Assembly: GCA_030432565.1 (NCBI GenBank)
Contig: JAUIGV010000045.1
Span: 1-36,630 of the forward strand
Length of the DNA: 36,630 nt
Direction: 5' to 3'
Source: Verrucomicrobiia bacterium
GTDB taxonomy: Bacteria; Verrucomicrobiota; Verrucomicrobiia; Verrucomicrobiales; Akkermansiaceae
A program made the translations under genes and the position numbers. Under the pieces are notes generated by a model. That model was not told where the DNA came from. It was given only the letters and a program-made list of their open reading frames with translations, and made no database searches. Below, piece after piece: positions 1-8,892 of the stretch. Positions within the stretch are counted from its first letter, which is position 1, and the number at the start of each line of letters is the position of its first letter.

Positions 1-2456
1 ATGCCGGGTTGGGTGAAGATACCACCCCGGCGGGGATCGTTGAGTTTGACTTTACGGAGGCGGGCGCCCCGGATGTCTTCGCGACGATAGATCCACTTTC
101 CGAGGACCTGGTTCATGTAGGTGTAGTCGGAGTCGATGAACTGAGCGATGCGCCCGTTGGTGGTGAGGATGTCCTCGAAGTAGGTGGTAACCTGTTTCAG
201 CAACATGGGCTCAACCTTGAGGTTCTTGTAAAACTGATAGTCACCACCGGAGGGCGGCATTTTTCCGAGCTTGTCGAGTCGCAGCCAGGCCGAGGTGAAG
301 TGGCGGATGAAGGCGGCTGCTTTGGGATCCTTGAGCATGCGCTCGATTTGGCGGTCGAGCTCGGAGGGTTCATGAAGTTTGCCTGCCCGGGCGAGTTCGA
401 AAAGCTTCGCGTCAGGCATCGATGACCAGAGGAAGTAGCTCAGCCGCGAGGCAATGGCGAAGTCATCGAGCGGTCCCGGTTTCTCTTTTAAGTAAAGGAA
501 TTGCGGTGAGCAAAGAACGGCCGCGTAGCCATCCTGCATTGCACGAATGAGGGGAGGAAGGGAGTCTTTTTTTTGTTTCTGATTGTTCTTCTGTCGAAGG
601 CTGTCGACTGAAAGCCTGGCGTGGTTGGAGCCCGGTTCGGTCCATCCGGCCCGGAATTCGTTGGGTTGCCCGAAGGCAAGATATTCAACGCGGATGTCGT
701 GCGGACCTTTTTTTAACGTGACTTTTCCCTTTCGAAGTTCCTGTCCGTGAAGTCCGTCGTGCTCGACCACTTTGTTGCCGTTGATGAGAATGCGGGCACC
801 ATCATCGGAAGCCATTTCAAGAGTGTATTCACCGGCGGTGGGAGCATTGATCTTTCCCTCGAAGACGATGCCGTAATATTCCTTCCGCTGGGCGACCTTG
901 ATATCGAGATATCCTCTTGGCAGTTTTCCTTGGGCGATGGGATTGAGTTGATCGAATTCCGGAAGCTTGCCCCATTTGCCGTCATAGACCCGATAGGTGA
1001 GGTCCTGAATGCCGCCTTCCATTTCCACCACGGGTTCGACTTGCTGACGCAGGACCAGTTGGACGAAGGGTTCGATTTCAGCATTGCTGATCGGACGTCG
1101 GAAAGCGCGCGTGGCAAAGGATTTCACGAGCCGGCGGATCTCGGCCTCGGTGCCCGTTCCCTTTCCATAAAGATTGGTGTGGCTTTGCGGTGGCCAGGTG
1201 TTGATGAGGGGTTCGAGAGTCAGGCTGTGAACGCGCAGGTGCGGGCCGGGATACCGGCCGTTGACCAAAAGTTTTTTCGCCATGTCGAGTGGCCACGATT
1301 CGTGGGCTTCTTTGTCGATTTTCTTGTCGGGTCGTGCGGTGAGGAGTTCGGGGTGGAATTTTTTCAAGATGCCCTCTCCCCGGAATGGGCGGGAGTTCGG
1401 CCCGTTTTCCCAACCGATCCATGGGGTCCAGGTTTCATCGATCCAGACTTCATGTGAAAAGGTGTGTGCTTTACCATCGGGTGGCACGGACCAAAGGGCC
1501 AGAGGGGTCGAGGTGATTCCGGCGAGGCCACCGTTTTTGGTGTCGGCGATATTGAGGCAGAGCTGGAAAGGGTCCTTGTCTTCCAGTTTAGTCATCTCTT
1601 CCCACGGATGTTGATCCTTGTTGTGTGCCGAGGCTTCCACGGTGATTCGATAGCGTGTACCAACCCCGACTCCACCACGAAGATCCGTGGGGGAAAGGCG
1701 GCCCTGGACTTCGTATCCCGTCATAATGAGGTCGAAATCGGGATTCAGTTCACGCGAGGCGGTCTCGATGAGATGGCCTCCGCGCCCCTTGATGAGGTGA
1801 CCGGCAAAGCGTCGCGTTTCGACATCGGGCCGGGGTTCGAGATGGGTTGCTTCGGCGAGCGTCTCCTCCACCGCATTGAGAGTGAGCTTGAGGAGGAAGT
1901 CGGACATCACCAGGTTGTTTCCGATATTGAAGAAGCCGTCTTCGGCTTCGTCTTCGGGGAAGAAACGAAGGGGATCCCTGCCGGTGCGTTCGACGCTTCC
2001 GTTTCCGTTGTTGTCGATCAGTCGCGAGCCGGCGGCGTCAGGACGGTAATGGGCTCCGTTGAGGTAGAGAAGGTCGCGCAGGGTGTTCCGAAGTTCGTGT
2101 CGATTGAGTCGGCGTAGAACGGTTTGTCCGCCGGTGCTTCGAGCTTGTTCGTAGGCTTTGGTGAGTTCCCCGGAGAGGAGATTGACGATGGGGATGACTT
2201 CCTTCTGCTTCGGTTGGGGAGCCTTGCGGGGAGGCATTTCGCCGAGGTTGAGTTGATCAAGAATGCCCTGCCAGATTTCGAGATTTTCAATCTCGGTGAG
2301 ATCGTTCCCGAGGGTATCGAAACGCAGGTCGCCTTTTTGTTTTTCGGAGCCATGGCAGTCGTAGCAATGATGCTCAAGAAAGGGTTGGGCCCTTTCAAGT
2401 GGATTGCCAAAGAGCAAGCCCGGAGCGCAGAGCAAGAGCAGGAGGCGGGTTCTCAC
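1..2456 (-). CDS. DUF1592-family PSD protein with haem-binding cytochrome c motif (3' end off window)
   Basis: Only the first 818 codons are present; the frame is open from the GTG at 2456 to the left edge. The leader is hydrophobic (RLLLLLCAPGLLFG) and is followed by a CYDCHG haem-attachment motif at C31-H35 and a GEMPP motif, as in the PSCyt cytochrome domain. Next comes a DUF1587-like stretch (LRRLNRHELRNTLRDLLYL, near residue 110) and a DUF1595-like segment containing ATRAFRRP near 440. A PA14-like beta domain (EYYGIVFEGKI, SDDGARILINGN) lies at about 510-610, and the start of DUF1592 (SRLSYFLWSSMPD) follows. The family is nearly confined to Planctomycetes and Verrucomicrobia; its biochemistry is poorly known, and periplasmic redox or polymer-related roles are inferred. 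It starts 9 bp after the DUF1552 gene, so the two form an operon. No Shine-Dalgarno is visible. The DUF1588 and DUF1585 domains expected at the C-terminus would lie beyond the edge. Confidence 0.88.
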   Translation of the reverse strand, partial: MRTRLLLLLCAPGLLFGNPLERAQPFLEHHCYDCHGSEKQKGDLRFDTLGNDLTEIENLEIWQGILDQLNLGEMPPRKAPQPKQKEVIPIVNLLSGELTKAYEQARSTGGQTVLRRLNRHELRNTLRDLLYLNGAHYRPDAAGSRLIDNNGNGSVERTGRDPLRFFPEDEAEDGFFNIGNNLVMSDFLLKLTLNAVEETLAEATHLEPRPDVETRRFAGHLIKGRGGHLIETASRELNPDFDLIMTGYEVQGRLSPTDLRGGVGVGTRYRITVEASAHNKDQHPWEEMTKLEDKDPFQLCLNIADTKNGGLAGITSTPLALWSVPPDGKAHTFSHEVWIDETWTPWIGWENGPNSRPFRGEGILKKFHPELLTARPDKKIDKEAHESWPLDMAKKLLVNGRYPGPHLRVHSLTLEPLINTWPPQSHTNLYGKGTGTEAEIRRLVKSFATRAFRRPISNAEIEPFVQLVLRQQVEPVVEMEGGIQDLTYRVYDGKWGKLPEFDQLNPIAQGKLPRGYLDIKVAQRKEYYGIVFEGKINAPTAGEYTLEMASDDGARILINGNKVVEHDGLHGQELRKGKVTLKKGPHDIRVEYLAFGQPNEFRAGWTEPGSNHARLSVDSLRQKNNQKQKKDSLPPLIRAMQDGYAAVLCSPQFLYLKEKPGPLDDFAIASRLSYFLWSSMPDAKLFELARAGKLHEPSELDRQIERMLKDPKAAAFIRHFTSAWLRLDKLGKMPPSGGDYQFYKNLKVEPMLLKQVTTYFEDILTTNGRIAQFIDSDYTYMNQVLGKWIYRREDIRGARLRKVKLNDPRRGGIFTQPG

Positions 2457-2465
2457 GGAAGAGAG

Positions 2466-3764
2466 TTAGGCTTTGGATTCGAGACCGCTTAGGCTGCCCG
2501 TGCTCGAACCAAAGCGATCAATCTCAAGTCCTGAATTTTGGAGGATGGAGAGAAGGAGGTTGGCGGCTGGAACGCGGTTGGCATCGTGGGCAGGGTAGAC
2601 TTTATGCTCTCCGTGTTTGAATCCGCCCCCGGCGAGGACGAGGGGGAGGTTCTTCGTCTGGTGGGTGCCGGCGGCCATCCCGCAACCGTAAAGAACCGAC
2701 GTGTGATCGAAGAGAGTGCCCCCATTGATGGGGTCTTCCTGCGCCTTGAGGAGATCGATGAGATAGGACATCATTTCGATCTGATAGCCTTCGATTTTTT
2801 TCAAGGCGGCCACGGGATCTGGTCGTTCGCCGTGGTGGGAAAATCCATGGTAGCCTCCGTTGAGTCCGAAGTCTCCGTTGGCGAATCCGGAGGACAGGGT
2901 GATGGCGCGGGTCGAGTCGGTTTGCAAGGCAAGGGCGATGATCTCGATGGTGGCCTTGAGCTGCTCTGCGGTGCCGTTGCCGGGATTGGGTTCCGGGACG
3001 TCGGTCTTGGGCTTGGGCCGGTTGATCCAGGGCTCCTGTTGGATAATTTTCTTCTCCAGCGTGCGGACCGAATCGAAGTATTCCTCAAGCTTCTCCTGAT
3101 CTTGTTTGCCGAGTTCCTTGTTGAGTGACTTGGCCTGATCGCGCACCACATCGAGGATGCTGCTGTGGCGTTTTAAGTTTTCCGCCGAGGTCGCTTTTGT
3201 TTCCGCCGAGTCTTCGAAAAACATGGCGCGATAGGCGGCGCGGAGATCGATGGAAGGAACCTGAACGCCGGTGCGGGTGAAACTGAGAAGGTTTTTTTCG
3301 CGGCATCCGAGGGTCAGCGAGGAAAAACGGGTGGCGGCGCCGTGGTGCTCGGCGAGTTTTTGATCGAGGCTCATGTTCCCCTCGGCGTAGTTGTGCGCGA
3401 GGATGGGTCGCACGCCACTGAGGAGAACGGGCACGCCCTGATGTCCGCCGGTGAAGCCGTGATCGAGGTTTTGAAAAACGGTGAAATCCTCGCGGTGTTT
3501 CTTCAGGGCCTTGAGGGTTTCCGGCATTTCGTAGTTTCTTCCGGCCTGAGAGGGATCGGGAAAGAAGGCCTTTTGATAGACGCCGTAATTGTTGGAGAGA
3601 CAGACGAATCGTTTAACGGGTTTCTTGCCACGAGTGGCCGCGCGTCCGACCGGAACCATCGCTTCAAGCATGGGCAGGGCCATGGCCACTCCGGTTCCGC
3701 GAAGGAGGGTGCGTCGGTTCAAAGTCGTCTTCACTTGGGGCAATATGACGGGGATTTTGCTCAC
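2466..3764 (-). CDS. DUF1552 family secreted protein
   Basis: This 432-residue protein starts with GTG. A twin-arginine-like leader (NRRTLLRGTGVAMALPMLEA, from about residue 16) suggests Tat export. The body has features typical of DUF1552: FVCLSNNYGVYQKAFFPDP, VLLSGVRP, SLTLGCRE, an SLDQKLAEHHG segment, and a C-terminal TSVLYGCGMAAGTHQTKNLP block. DUF1552 proteins are almost always encoded next to DUF1592 proteins, as here, although their molecular role is not established. Length and domain content are normal for the family. The order (DUF1552 first) is the reverse of what I recall as the more common arrangement. The gene is divergent from the FAD oxidoreductase, with 91 bp between the starts. 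Family assignment is confident; function is unknown. Confidence 0.92.
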   Translation of the reverse strand: MSKIPVILPQVKTTLNRRTLLRGTGVAMALPMLEAMVPVGRAATRGKKPVKRFVCLSNNYGVYQKAFFPDPSQAGRNYEMPETLKALKKHREDFTVFQNLDHGFTGGHQGVPVLLSGVRPILAHNYAEGNMSLDQKLAEHHGAATRFSSLTLGCREKNLLSFTRTGVQVPSIDLRAAYRAMFFEDSAETKATSAENLKRHSSILDVVRDQAKSLNKELGKQDQEKLEEYFDSVRTLEKKIIQQEPWINRPKPKTDVPEPNPGNGTAEQLKATIEIIALALQTDSTRAITLSSGFANGDFGLNGGYHGFSHHGERPDPVAALKKIEGYQIEMMSYLIDLLKAQEDPINGGTLFDHTSVLYGCGMAAGTHQTKNLPLVLAGGGFKHGEHKVYPAHDANRVPAANLLLSILQNSGLEIDRFGSSTGSLSGLESKA

Positions 3765-3855
3765 TTTGAATCTAAAACTTGAGGATTTCCGGGCACTGTG
3801 GCTTTTCGTGTCGGTTTGGGTGAAGTAGGATGGGTCCAGTCAAGCAAGACAATCC

Positions 3856-5112
3856 ATGTCCAATTCCGAACAAACCGACCGACGCCAATTTATCCAGAAA
3901 TCGATTTTGGGGGGGATGGCGATCTCCTCGACAAGTGAGGTATTTGCACAAAGCGAGGAGGGGGCGAAGGAATCCGACCTAACCCAGGAGGTGGATGTCC
4001 TCGTGGTGGGAGGAGGAACTGCGGGTAATATCGCGGCGATTCAAGCGGGGCGGGCGGGAGCCAAGACTCTGATTATCGAGAGGGGAGCTCAGTTGGGTGG
4101 CACGACTACGACGGGTGGGGTGGCTTTTCCCGGGCTTTTTGACGCCTGGGGGAAGCAGATTATTGCCGGGATAGGGTGGGAGTTGGTGAAGGAGTGCGTG
4201 GAATTGGATGGCGGAAAATTTCCAAACTTCGCCAAGGTGCCCAAGCGGCATTGGCAGAACCAGGTTTTCGTGAATCAGTTTTTGTATGCCATTCTTGCGG
4301 AAGAGAAATGTGAGCAGGCCGGAGTAAAAATTGCTTATCATGAATTTCCGCAATCGGTTCAAAAGGCCGGGATAGGTTGGGAGGTGGTTTGCGTGGGGTT
4401 TGGGACCCGGCGACGGGTTCGGTGCAAGCAGATCATCGACTGCACCGGTGGGGCGGAAGTGGTCGGCATGATGGGATTGCCTCGCCTCCGGGAAGAGGAA
4501 ACGCAACCTGGTTCGATGCTCTTCAATTTGGGAGAGGCGAACAATCCCGGACACCATCAACTCCACCGGCTTTATGTTCACGGAGCTGACTCGTCGAATT
4601 CACGAACGGTGACGCTGGCCAATCTTACCGGACGTAGATCGGTTCTGGAAAAGGTGCGAAAGGAAAAGAAGCGCCTGATGCACCTGCAACCTGAAACGGG
4701 ATTTAGAGAGAGCTTCCGCATTGTCGGGGAAACCATGATCACGGTGAACGACTACACCAATGGCCGGCTATTTAGGGATGCTGTTTCCAATGCCTTCTAC
4801 CCGGTCGACCTTCATACCAAAAGCGGGGTGAAGCCGAAGCCGCTCAAACCTGGCACCGTTCCCACTATTCCGCTGGGAGCTCTCGTGCCCAAGGGAAGTC
4901 AAAATCTCATGGTGGCGGGGCGTTGTGTTTCGAGCGACCGCCTGGCAAACTCCGGACTTCGTGTGCAGGCCTCTTGCATGGGGATGGGGCAGGCCGCAGG
5001 GGTTACGGCTTCGTTGGCAGCAGCTCAAAGTACGACGCCTCTCGAAGTTCCGCTTGGAGAGATTCATCGTGAGCTTGCAAAGCACGGAGCGATTCTTCCC
5101 GGAAAGTCATGA
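3856..5112 (+). CDS. Tat-exported FAD-dependent oxidoreductase (FAD_oxidored family)
   Basis: The product has 418 residues. The N-terminus carries a twin-arginine signal (DRRQFIQKSILGG, residues 8-20) and a likely cleavage site near VFAQ, so a folded flavoprotein is probably exported. A Rossmann dinucleotide-binding motif VVGGGTAGNIAA is at 50-61, with an acidic residue (E75) at the end of strand 2, followed by LGGTTTTGGVAFPG, typical of the FAD_oxidored (PF12831) group. The C-terminus has the usual second FAD contact (LMVAGRCVSSDRLANSGLRV). The substrate is not evident. The stop codon overlaps the ATG of the next gene by 4 bp (ATGA), so expression of the two is coupled. A second, only distantly similar member lies at 19008. 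No Shine-Dalgarno precedes the ATG. Confidence 0.9.
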   Translation: MSNSEQTDRRQFIQKSILGGMAISSTSEVFAQSEEGAKESDLTQEVDVLVVGGGTAGNIAAIQAGRAGAKTLIIERGAQLGGTTTTGGVAFPGLFDAWGKQIIAGIGWELVKECVELDGGKFPNFAKVPKRHWQNQVFVNQFLYAILAEEKCEQAGVKIAYHEFPQSVQKAGIGWEVVCVGFGTRRRVRCKQIIDCTGGAEVVGMMGLPRLREEETQPGSMLFNLGEANNPGHHQLHRLYVHGADSSNSRTVTLANLTGRRSVLEKVRKEKKRLMHLQPETGFRESFRIVGETMITVNDYTNGRLFRDAVSNAFYPVDLHTKSGVKPKPLKPGTVPTIPLGALVPKGSQNLMVAGRCVSSDRLANSGLRVQASCMGMGQAAGVTASLAAAQSTTPLEVPLGEIHRELAKHGAILPGKS

Positions 5113-6044
5113 AGTATGGCGAACCCGGCAAGGCGCGGCGAAGAATCACTTCGTTGCTGAGCATGCTCACTTTTGTCGTGATGGCAGTGACGGGAGCGCT
5201 GGCGTTTTTCCTTCCCTTTTCGATTGAGATCGCAGGTCTTCACTCCCTGATGGGGTTTGTTTTTGTGGCCTTTATTGCGGTGCACGTCCTGAACAACAGT
5301 CGACAATTAAAAGGGTATCTCCGGAGTCGGGTTGTTGGCTTGGCGCTAGCGGTGACGGTTGGGTTGGGTGTGGTTTTCTTTTTTCAACCGGCTCCCGTGA
5401 AAGCTGTTTTGGGATTGAGTCAAAACCTTGGTCCGGCCCTCGATCGTTTCGAAGTCCAGGAAGACGGCATGGTTTACCACTATGCCCCGTCGGATGATTA
5501 CCGGATGGAATTGACCGTCAAAACCGGTCCGAACTTTGATCCGGAAGATCCGCCCGAGATTGCGATCTGGCTCGAGAATCAAGGCGACTACCATATTAAA
5601 ACCCTGCTGGGGCCTGCTGGGATCAGCGACGATCTTCCCTACTGGTCATTTAAAAGACGAGGGTGGGAAAAGGCGAAAGAAGAAGCAGGGAATGAAGAAG
5701 AGATCGATGCCGTTTCGACTCCGACTCCCAATGGATCCTTTGATCCGGCCGACTACATCCTTCCGGCTGATCCTGACACCTCGACACCCTACAAGCTTCT
5801 CATCGAGATCAACCAAAGCGGAGATGCGTACGGGGAATACGACGACCAACCGTCACTTGTTTACTCGGTTGAGATCGACAATTTACGCCCGGCTACTTTT
5901 CAGATTCTCGATCTTGTTGGTTATCCCAAGCGCGAAGACGAAGACGGCAAAGAAGCCTGGTCACTCTATTTCGTGGATGAAGGTTTTGGGTCGGCGTTAA
6001 AACTGGTCGACAGCGTGCTGCTTCGGGTCGAGCGGGGATTGTAA
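5109..6044 (+). CDS. Membrane protein with DUF4405-like helices and DUF2271-like extracytoplasmic domain
   Basis: The product has 311 residues. Three hydrophobic helices lie at about 13-36, 42-61 and 75-93. Helix 2 carries H45 and H59, 13 residues apart, the spacing of haem b ligands in cytochrome b-type anchors and DUF4405 proteins. The remainder is soluble and resembles DUF2271: IAIWLENQGDYHIKTLLGP, then LPYWSFKRRGW, then an EIDAVSTPTPNGSF segment that parallels the DAVTGATP motif of that family, then YKLLIEINQSGDAYGEY. The gene overlaps the upstream FAD oxidoreductase by 4 bp. My inference is a membrane electron-transfer partner for that exported flavoprotein. Against this, only three helices and one His pair are seen, so haem binding is not certain. 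Confidence 0.75.
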   Translation: MKYGEPGKARRRITSLLSMLTFVVMAVTGALAFFLPFSIEIAGLHSLMGFVFVAFIAVHVLNNSRQLKGYLRSRVVGLALAVTVGLGVVFFFQPAPVKAVLGLSQNLGPALDRFEVQEDGMVYHYAPSDDYRMELTVKTGPNFDPEDPPEIAIWLENQGDYHIKTLLGPAGISDDLPYWSFKRRGWEKAKEEAGNEEEIDAVSTPTPNGSFDPADYILPADPDTSTPYKLLIEINQSGDAYGEYDDQPSLVYSVEIDNLRPATFQILDLVGYPKREDEDGKEAWSLYFVDEGFGSALKLVDSVLLRVERGL

Positions 6045-6062
6045 AATCAGGACAACGAGATC

Positions 6063-7715
6063 CTACTCTTCGGCCACCCGGAAGAAGAGCTTTGGAGTGC
6101 CGGCCGGGATTCCGCTGACGGTGTAGCTGGTGGTTGCTCCTTGTGATTCCCAAAAGTCTTCTTCTTCCTGCCAGTTTCCCTCAAGATTCGGACTGGATTC
6201 AATACGGTAGGAGCGTCCCGGTCTCGATTGCCAGGTGATGGTGGCACTTCCCGGATCTCCCGGGGTGTATTCGAGCGAAGTGATGGCAAGATCGCCCCCT
6301 CCGGTCATACCACCCGACATGATCTCCCTCACCTCTGCTTGGGTCAATCCGCTGTCATAAATGCGGAGATCGGCGAGGTTTCCTTCAAAGCCGCGAATCG
6401 CGCCTCCTTGCAGGCGGCCGCCCAAGGTCACGGCAAAAGGGCCTCCGGTATTTTGGGTGTTGATGGGAACCGAAGTGAGAAGATCGACCGGATCAAGCTC
6501 ACCGTCCAAGTAAAAGACAACGTCGGAAATATCGGGATCAGCATCTTCCTCGAAGACGATGGCACCATGATGCCAGAGACCATCGTTGGCCGGAGTTGTG
6601 GCGACGGTTCGTCCATTTTGGATTTCCAGTCGGAGTGCGCCAACCGGCCCGTCTGCCGCGGCCGTATTCAGGCGGGCATGCCACTTCAGGCCGCCTCCCG
6701 CTGCGTTGCCCCAACCAAGAATACCATTGTCAAAGGTCAGGCTTGTCTTGAACCAGAACGTCACTGACCGCGAGGCTGTTCCTCCAATGCCTTCATAGTC
6801 GGTCCTGAGCAAATCGTTGTTGTTGGCAAAAAGGAGTGAATGGGAGAGGTGGTCGGGGGCATCATTGCTCCACGTTGGCGCAATGGGTGTGGGATCGATG
6901 AGAGTTCCATCGTTATCCCCGCTCCCCAGGTCTGCGGCGAGAGTTCCGCTTCCTTCATCGAGCGGGAAGTGCATTACCAATCCGTCGGTGGTGGGTGCGG
7001 CGGCAGATAATTGCGCCACTTCGGCGGCAGATAAGGCGCGGTCATAAATGCGAACATCATCGAGTTGCCCGGGGAAGTAGCCGGGTAACCCACCCTGGTT
7101 TCGGCGTCCCACGGTAACCGGATCGGCTGTCACGCTGGTATTGACGGGCTGGGTTGAGCCGCCGTTGCCTCCTGGAGCCTCGGCTACTCCGTCAATGTAG
7201 TGAATCACGGTGCCCAGTTCACCCCCGCCTTCCGGGTAGACACTGGCGACGTGATGCCAGTTTCCGTCGTTTATGGAGGTGCTGCCGATGGTGAAATCGC
7301 CCTGGGTTTCGGTGCGAATTGCTCCAACGGGACCATTGTTGGCGTTATCGTTGAGTCGGACGTGCCACTTGGTTCCGTTGATCGTTGAATTTCCCCAGGC
7401 CACGATTCCATGACTGCCGGCCGTCGTTGTTTTGATCCAAAACGCGACCGTTCGTGCGGCATTGCCGGCAATCCCGGGGTATGCGGTATCAATATACCGG
7501 CCGGCTCCGTCCAGTTCGAGTGAGGCAGCATTCGCAAATCCGGTGGTGGGAACGTCGGTCGACCAAATCGGAGAGTTGGCGATGATGGCGTCATTTCCGT
7601 TGGGAGAGGAATCGGCATAGAGTGTTCCTTCCCCCTCGTCGAAGAGCCAATGCCCCACCAAATCAGCGCTGGTGTTTCCGACGATGAACAAATTTACAAC
7701 GAGAATTTTCTTCAT
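6063..7715 (-). CDS. Secreted protein with two LamG (concanavalin A-like) domains
   Basis: The product has 550 residues from the ATG at 7715. I chose this start over an in-frame TTG at 7757 because it gives a clean signal peptide (MKKILVVNLFIVGNTSA). Two LamG/Laminin_G_3 domains follow at about 20-235 and 240-460. Each has an opening HWLFDEG or HFPLDEG strand, a WHHVA or WHHGA turn, a YIDG or YLDG hairpin and a closing DDVRIYDRALSAAEV or ADLRIYDSGLTQAEV block. Residues 470-550 form a fibronectin-like C-terminal domain (SATITWQSRPGRSYRIESS ending in LFFRVAEE), also found at the end of the large protein at 22306. Such proteins are probably exported glycan-binding or adhesion factors. The 3' end faces the DUF4405-like gene with 18 bp between them. 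No enzyme domain is seen. Confidence 0.85.
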   Translation of the reverse strand: MKKILVVNLFIVGNTSADLVGHWLFDEGEGTLYADSSPNGNDAIIANSPIWSTDVPTTGFANAASLELDGAGRYIDTAYPGIAGNAARTVAFWIKTTTAGSHGIVAWGNSTINGTKWHVRLNDNANNGPVGAIRTETQGDFTIGSTSINDGNWHHVASVYPEGGGELGTVIHYIDGVAEAPGGNGGSTQPVNTSVTADPVTVGRRNQGGLPGYFPGQLDDVRIYDRALSAAEVAQLSAAAPTTDGLVMHFPLDEGSGTLAADLGSGDNDGTLIDPTPIAPTWSNDAPDHLSHSLLFANNNDLLRTDYEGIGGTASRSVTFWFKTSLTFDNGILGWGNAAGGGLKWHARLNTAAADGPVGALRLEIQNGRTVATTPANDGLWHHGAIVFEEDADPDISDVVFYLDGELDPVDLLTSVPINTQNTGGPFAVTLGGRLQGGAIRGFEGNLADLRIYDSGLTQAEVREIMSGGMTGGGDLAITSLEYTPGDPGSATITWQSRPGRSYRIESSPNLEGNWQEEEDFWESQGATTSYTVSGIPAGTPKLFFRVAEE

Positions 7716-7884
7716 GATTGGCAGAGAGGGTAAGCTGCCCAAACCGGGGTTCGGCAAGGCAATTTTTGAACACCCGAAGAGACTGCCTTCGAAAAAAAAG
7801 AATTTCCGGTATTAGATGTTGGGTGGACCTGGCGGATCTGCCTAAATTCCAGCGATGCTACGATGAAGGAATCAGAGATGTTTT

Positions 7885-8892
7885 TTGAGGTCAGTTTGGA
7901 CCAGGATGTTTCTTTTGCTTTTGCTCTCTTCGCCGACCGTCTTTGCTGAGACCAATCCGCTGCTTGAGCGGCCAATTCCCAGTGATGGAGGGCCGACCAT
8001 TGTTGAGTGCACCCTCGGGATTCTTGATATCGATGGCATCAGCAATGTGGACCAAACTTTCACCGTGAATGTATTCACCCTTTTCAGGTGGCAGGATCTG
8101 CGACTTCGTCATGATGGGCCGGGAAATGCCCGGATGGAAATCACCGAGATCTGGCATCCCAATTTGATGTTTCTCAACCGTCAGCGGATCTGGGCTTCGT
8201 TGGATAAGATTGCTGAAATTACTCCGGAGGGTGAAGTAACCTTGAGGCAACAATTTTGGGGCGACTTCTCGCAACCCATGGACTTACGTGATTTTCCCTT
8301 CGACCAACAATCATTTGAAATTCATATCGTTTCTTCCGATGCGGGAACGACCGATAAATTGAAGTTGGTGGAGAATGTCGACATCCCTTCGTTTCTGCCC
8401 GGGAAGTATTCGGTTCCCGATTGGGAAGTCGTTGGTTTTACTGCAGAAGGCAAGGCGCTGAATGTGCCAAATGTTGGGGAGGTTTCGTCGTTTAAAATGA
8501 CCTTCACCGCCGACCGAATCTCAAACCACTACCTGGTAAAGGTGATGGCGCCGCTCCTCATGATTGTCCTCCTTTCGCAGGTGGTGTTCTGGCTGAGCCC
8601 ATCGGAGGGCGGTAGTCAGCTTGGTGTTGCGGTGACTTCGTTCCTCACCGTCATCGCCTACCACGTCGCTTTAAATTCCAAGTTGCCGCAAATCTCGTAT
8701 TTGACCAGGTTGGACGTCTGCGTGTTCTGGGGGACCAGCTTGGTTTTCCTCTCCATGATCGAGGTCGTGATTACCACGGGGTTGGCTCAAAAGGGTAAGA
8801 AAGGCATGGCTCAAAAATTAGACCGCAAGTGTCGTATCATCTTTCCCAGTCTGACGATTCTCGGCGGTGTCTATGCCATCTTCTGGTTTTAG
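7885..8892 (+). CDS. Prokaryotic pentameric ligand-gated ion channel (Cys-loop receptor superfamily)
   Basis: The product has 335 residues and is predicted to form a homopentameric ion channel. A signal peptide (MFLLLLLSSPTVFA) precedes a beta-rich extracellular domain (about 22-213) with WHPNLMFLN and the superfamily signature RDFPFDQQSFEIHI at 135-148. The cysteines that define the eukaryotic Cys-loop are replaced by Q130 and F144, as in bacterial homologues. Four transmembrane helices follow: M1 (215-237), pore-lining M2 (about 245-263, then LPQISYLTR), M3 (278-299) and M4 (319-335). The M3-M4 loop is very short, the bacterial form. The 9' pore position appears to be Leu254. The track-like TTG start at 7885 gives a basic n-region; an ATG at 7906 is an alternative. 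The stop overlaps the convergent lyase gene by 4 bp. The ligand is unknown. Confidence 0.92.
   Translation: MRSVWTRMFLLLLLSSPTVFAETNPLLERPIPSDGGPTIVECTLGILDIDGISNVDQTFTVNVFTLFRWQDLRLRHDGPGNARMEITEIWHPNLMFLNRQRIWASLDKIAEITPEGEVTLRQQFWGDFSQPMDLRDFPFDQQSFEIHIVSSDAGTTDKLKLVENVDIPSFLPGKYSVPDWEVVGFTAEGKALNVPNVGEVSSFKMTFTADRISNHYLVKVMAPLLMIVLLSQVVFWLSPSEGGSQLGVAVTSFLTVIAYHVALNSKLPQISYLTRLDVCVFWGTSLVFLSMIEVVITTGLAQKGKKGMAQKLDRKCRIIFPSLTILGGVYAIFWF

Noticed and set aside
747-2117. Long plus-strand reading frames opposite the DUF1592 gene
   Set aside because: The minus-strand frame is open without interruption and shows cytochrome, DUF1587, PA14-like and DUF1592 features; the plus frames are shadows of it.
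7715-7757. TTG start extending the LamG protein by 14 residues
   Set aside because: The extension puts a neutral, proline-rich stretch before an otherwise normal signal peptide.
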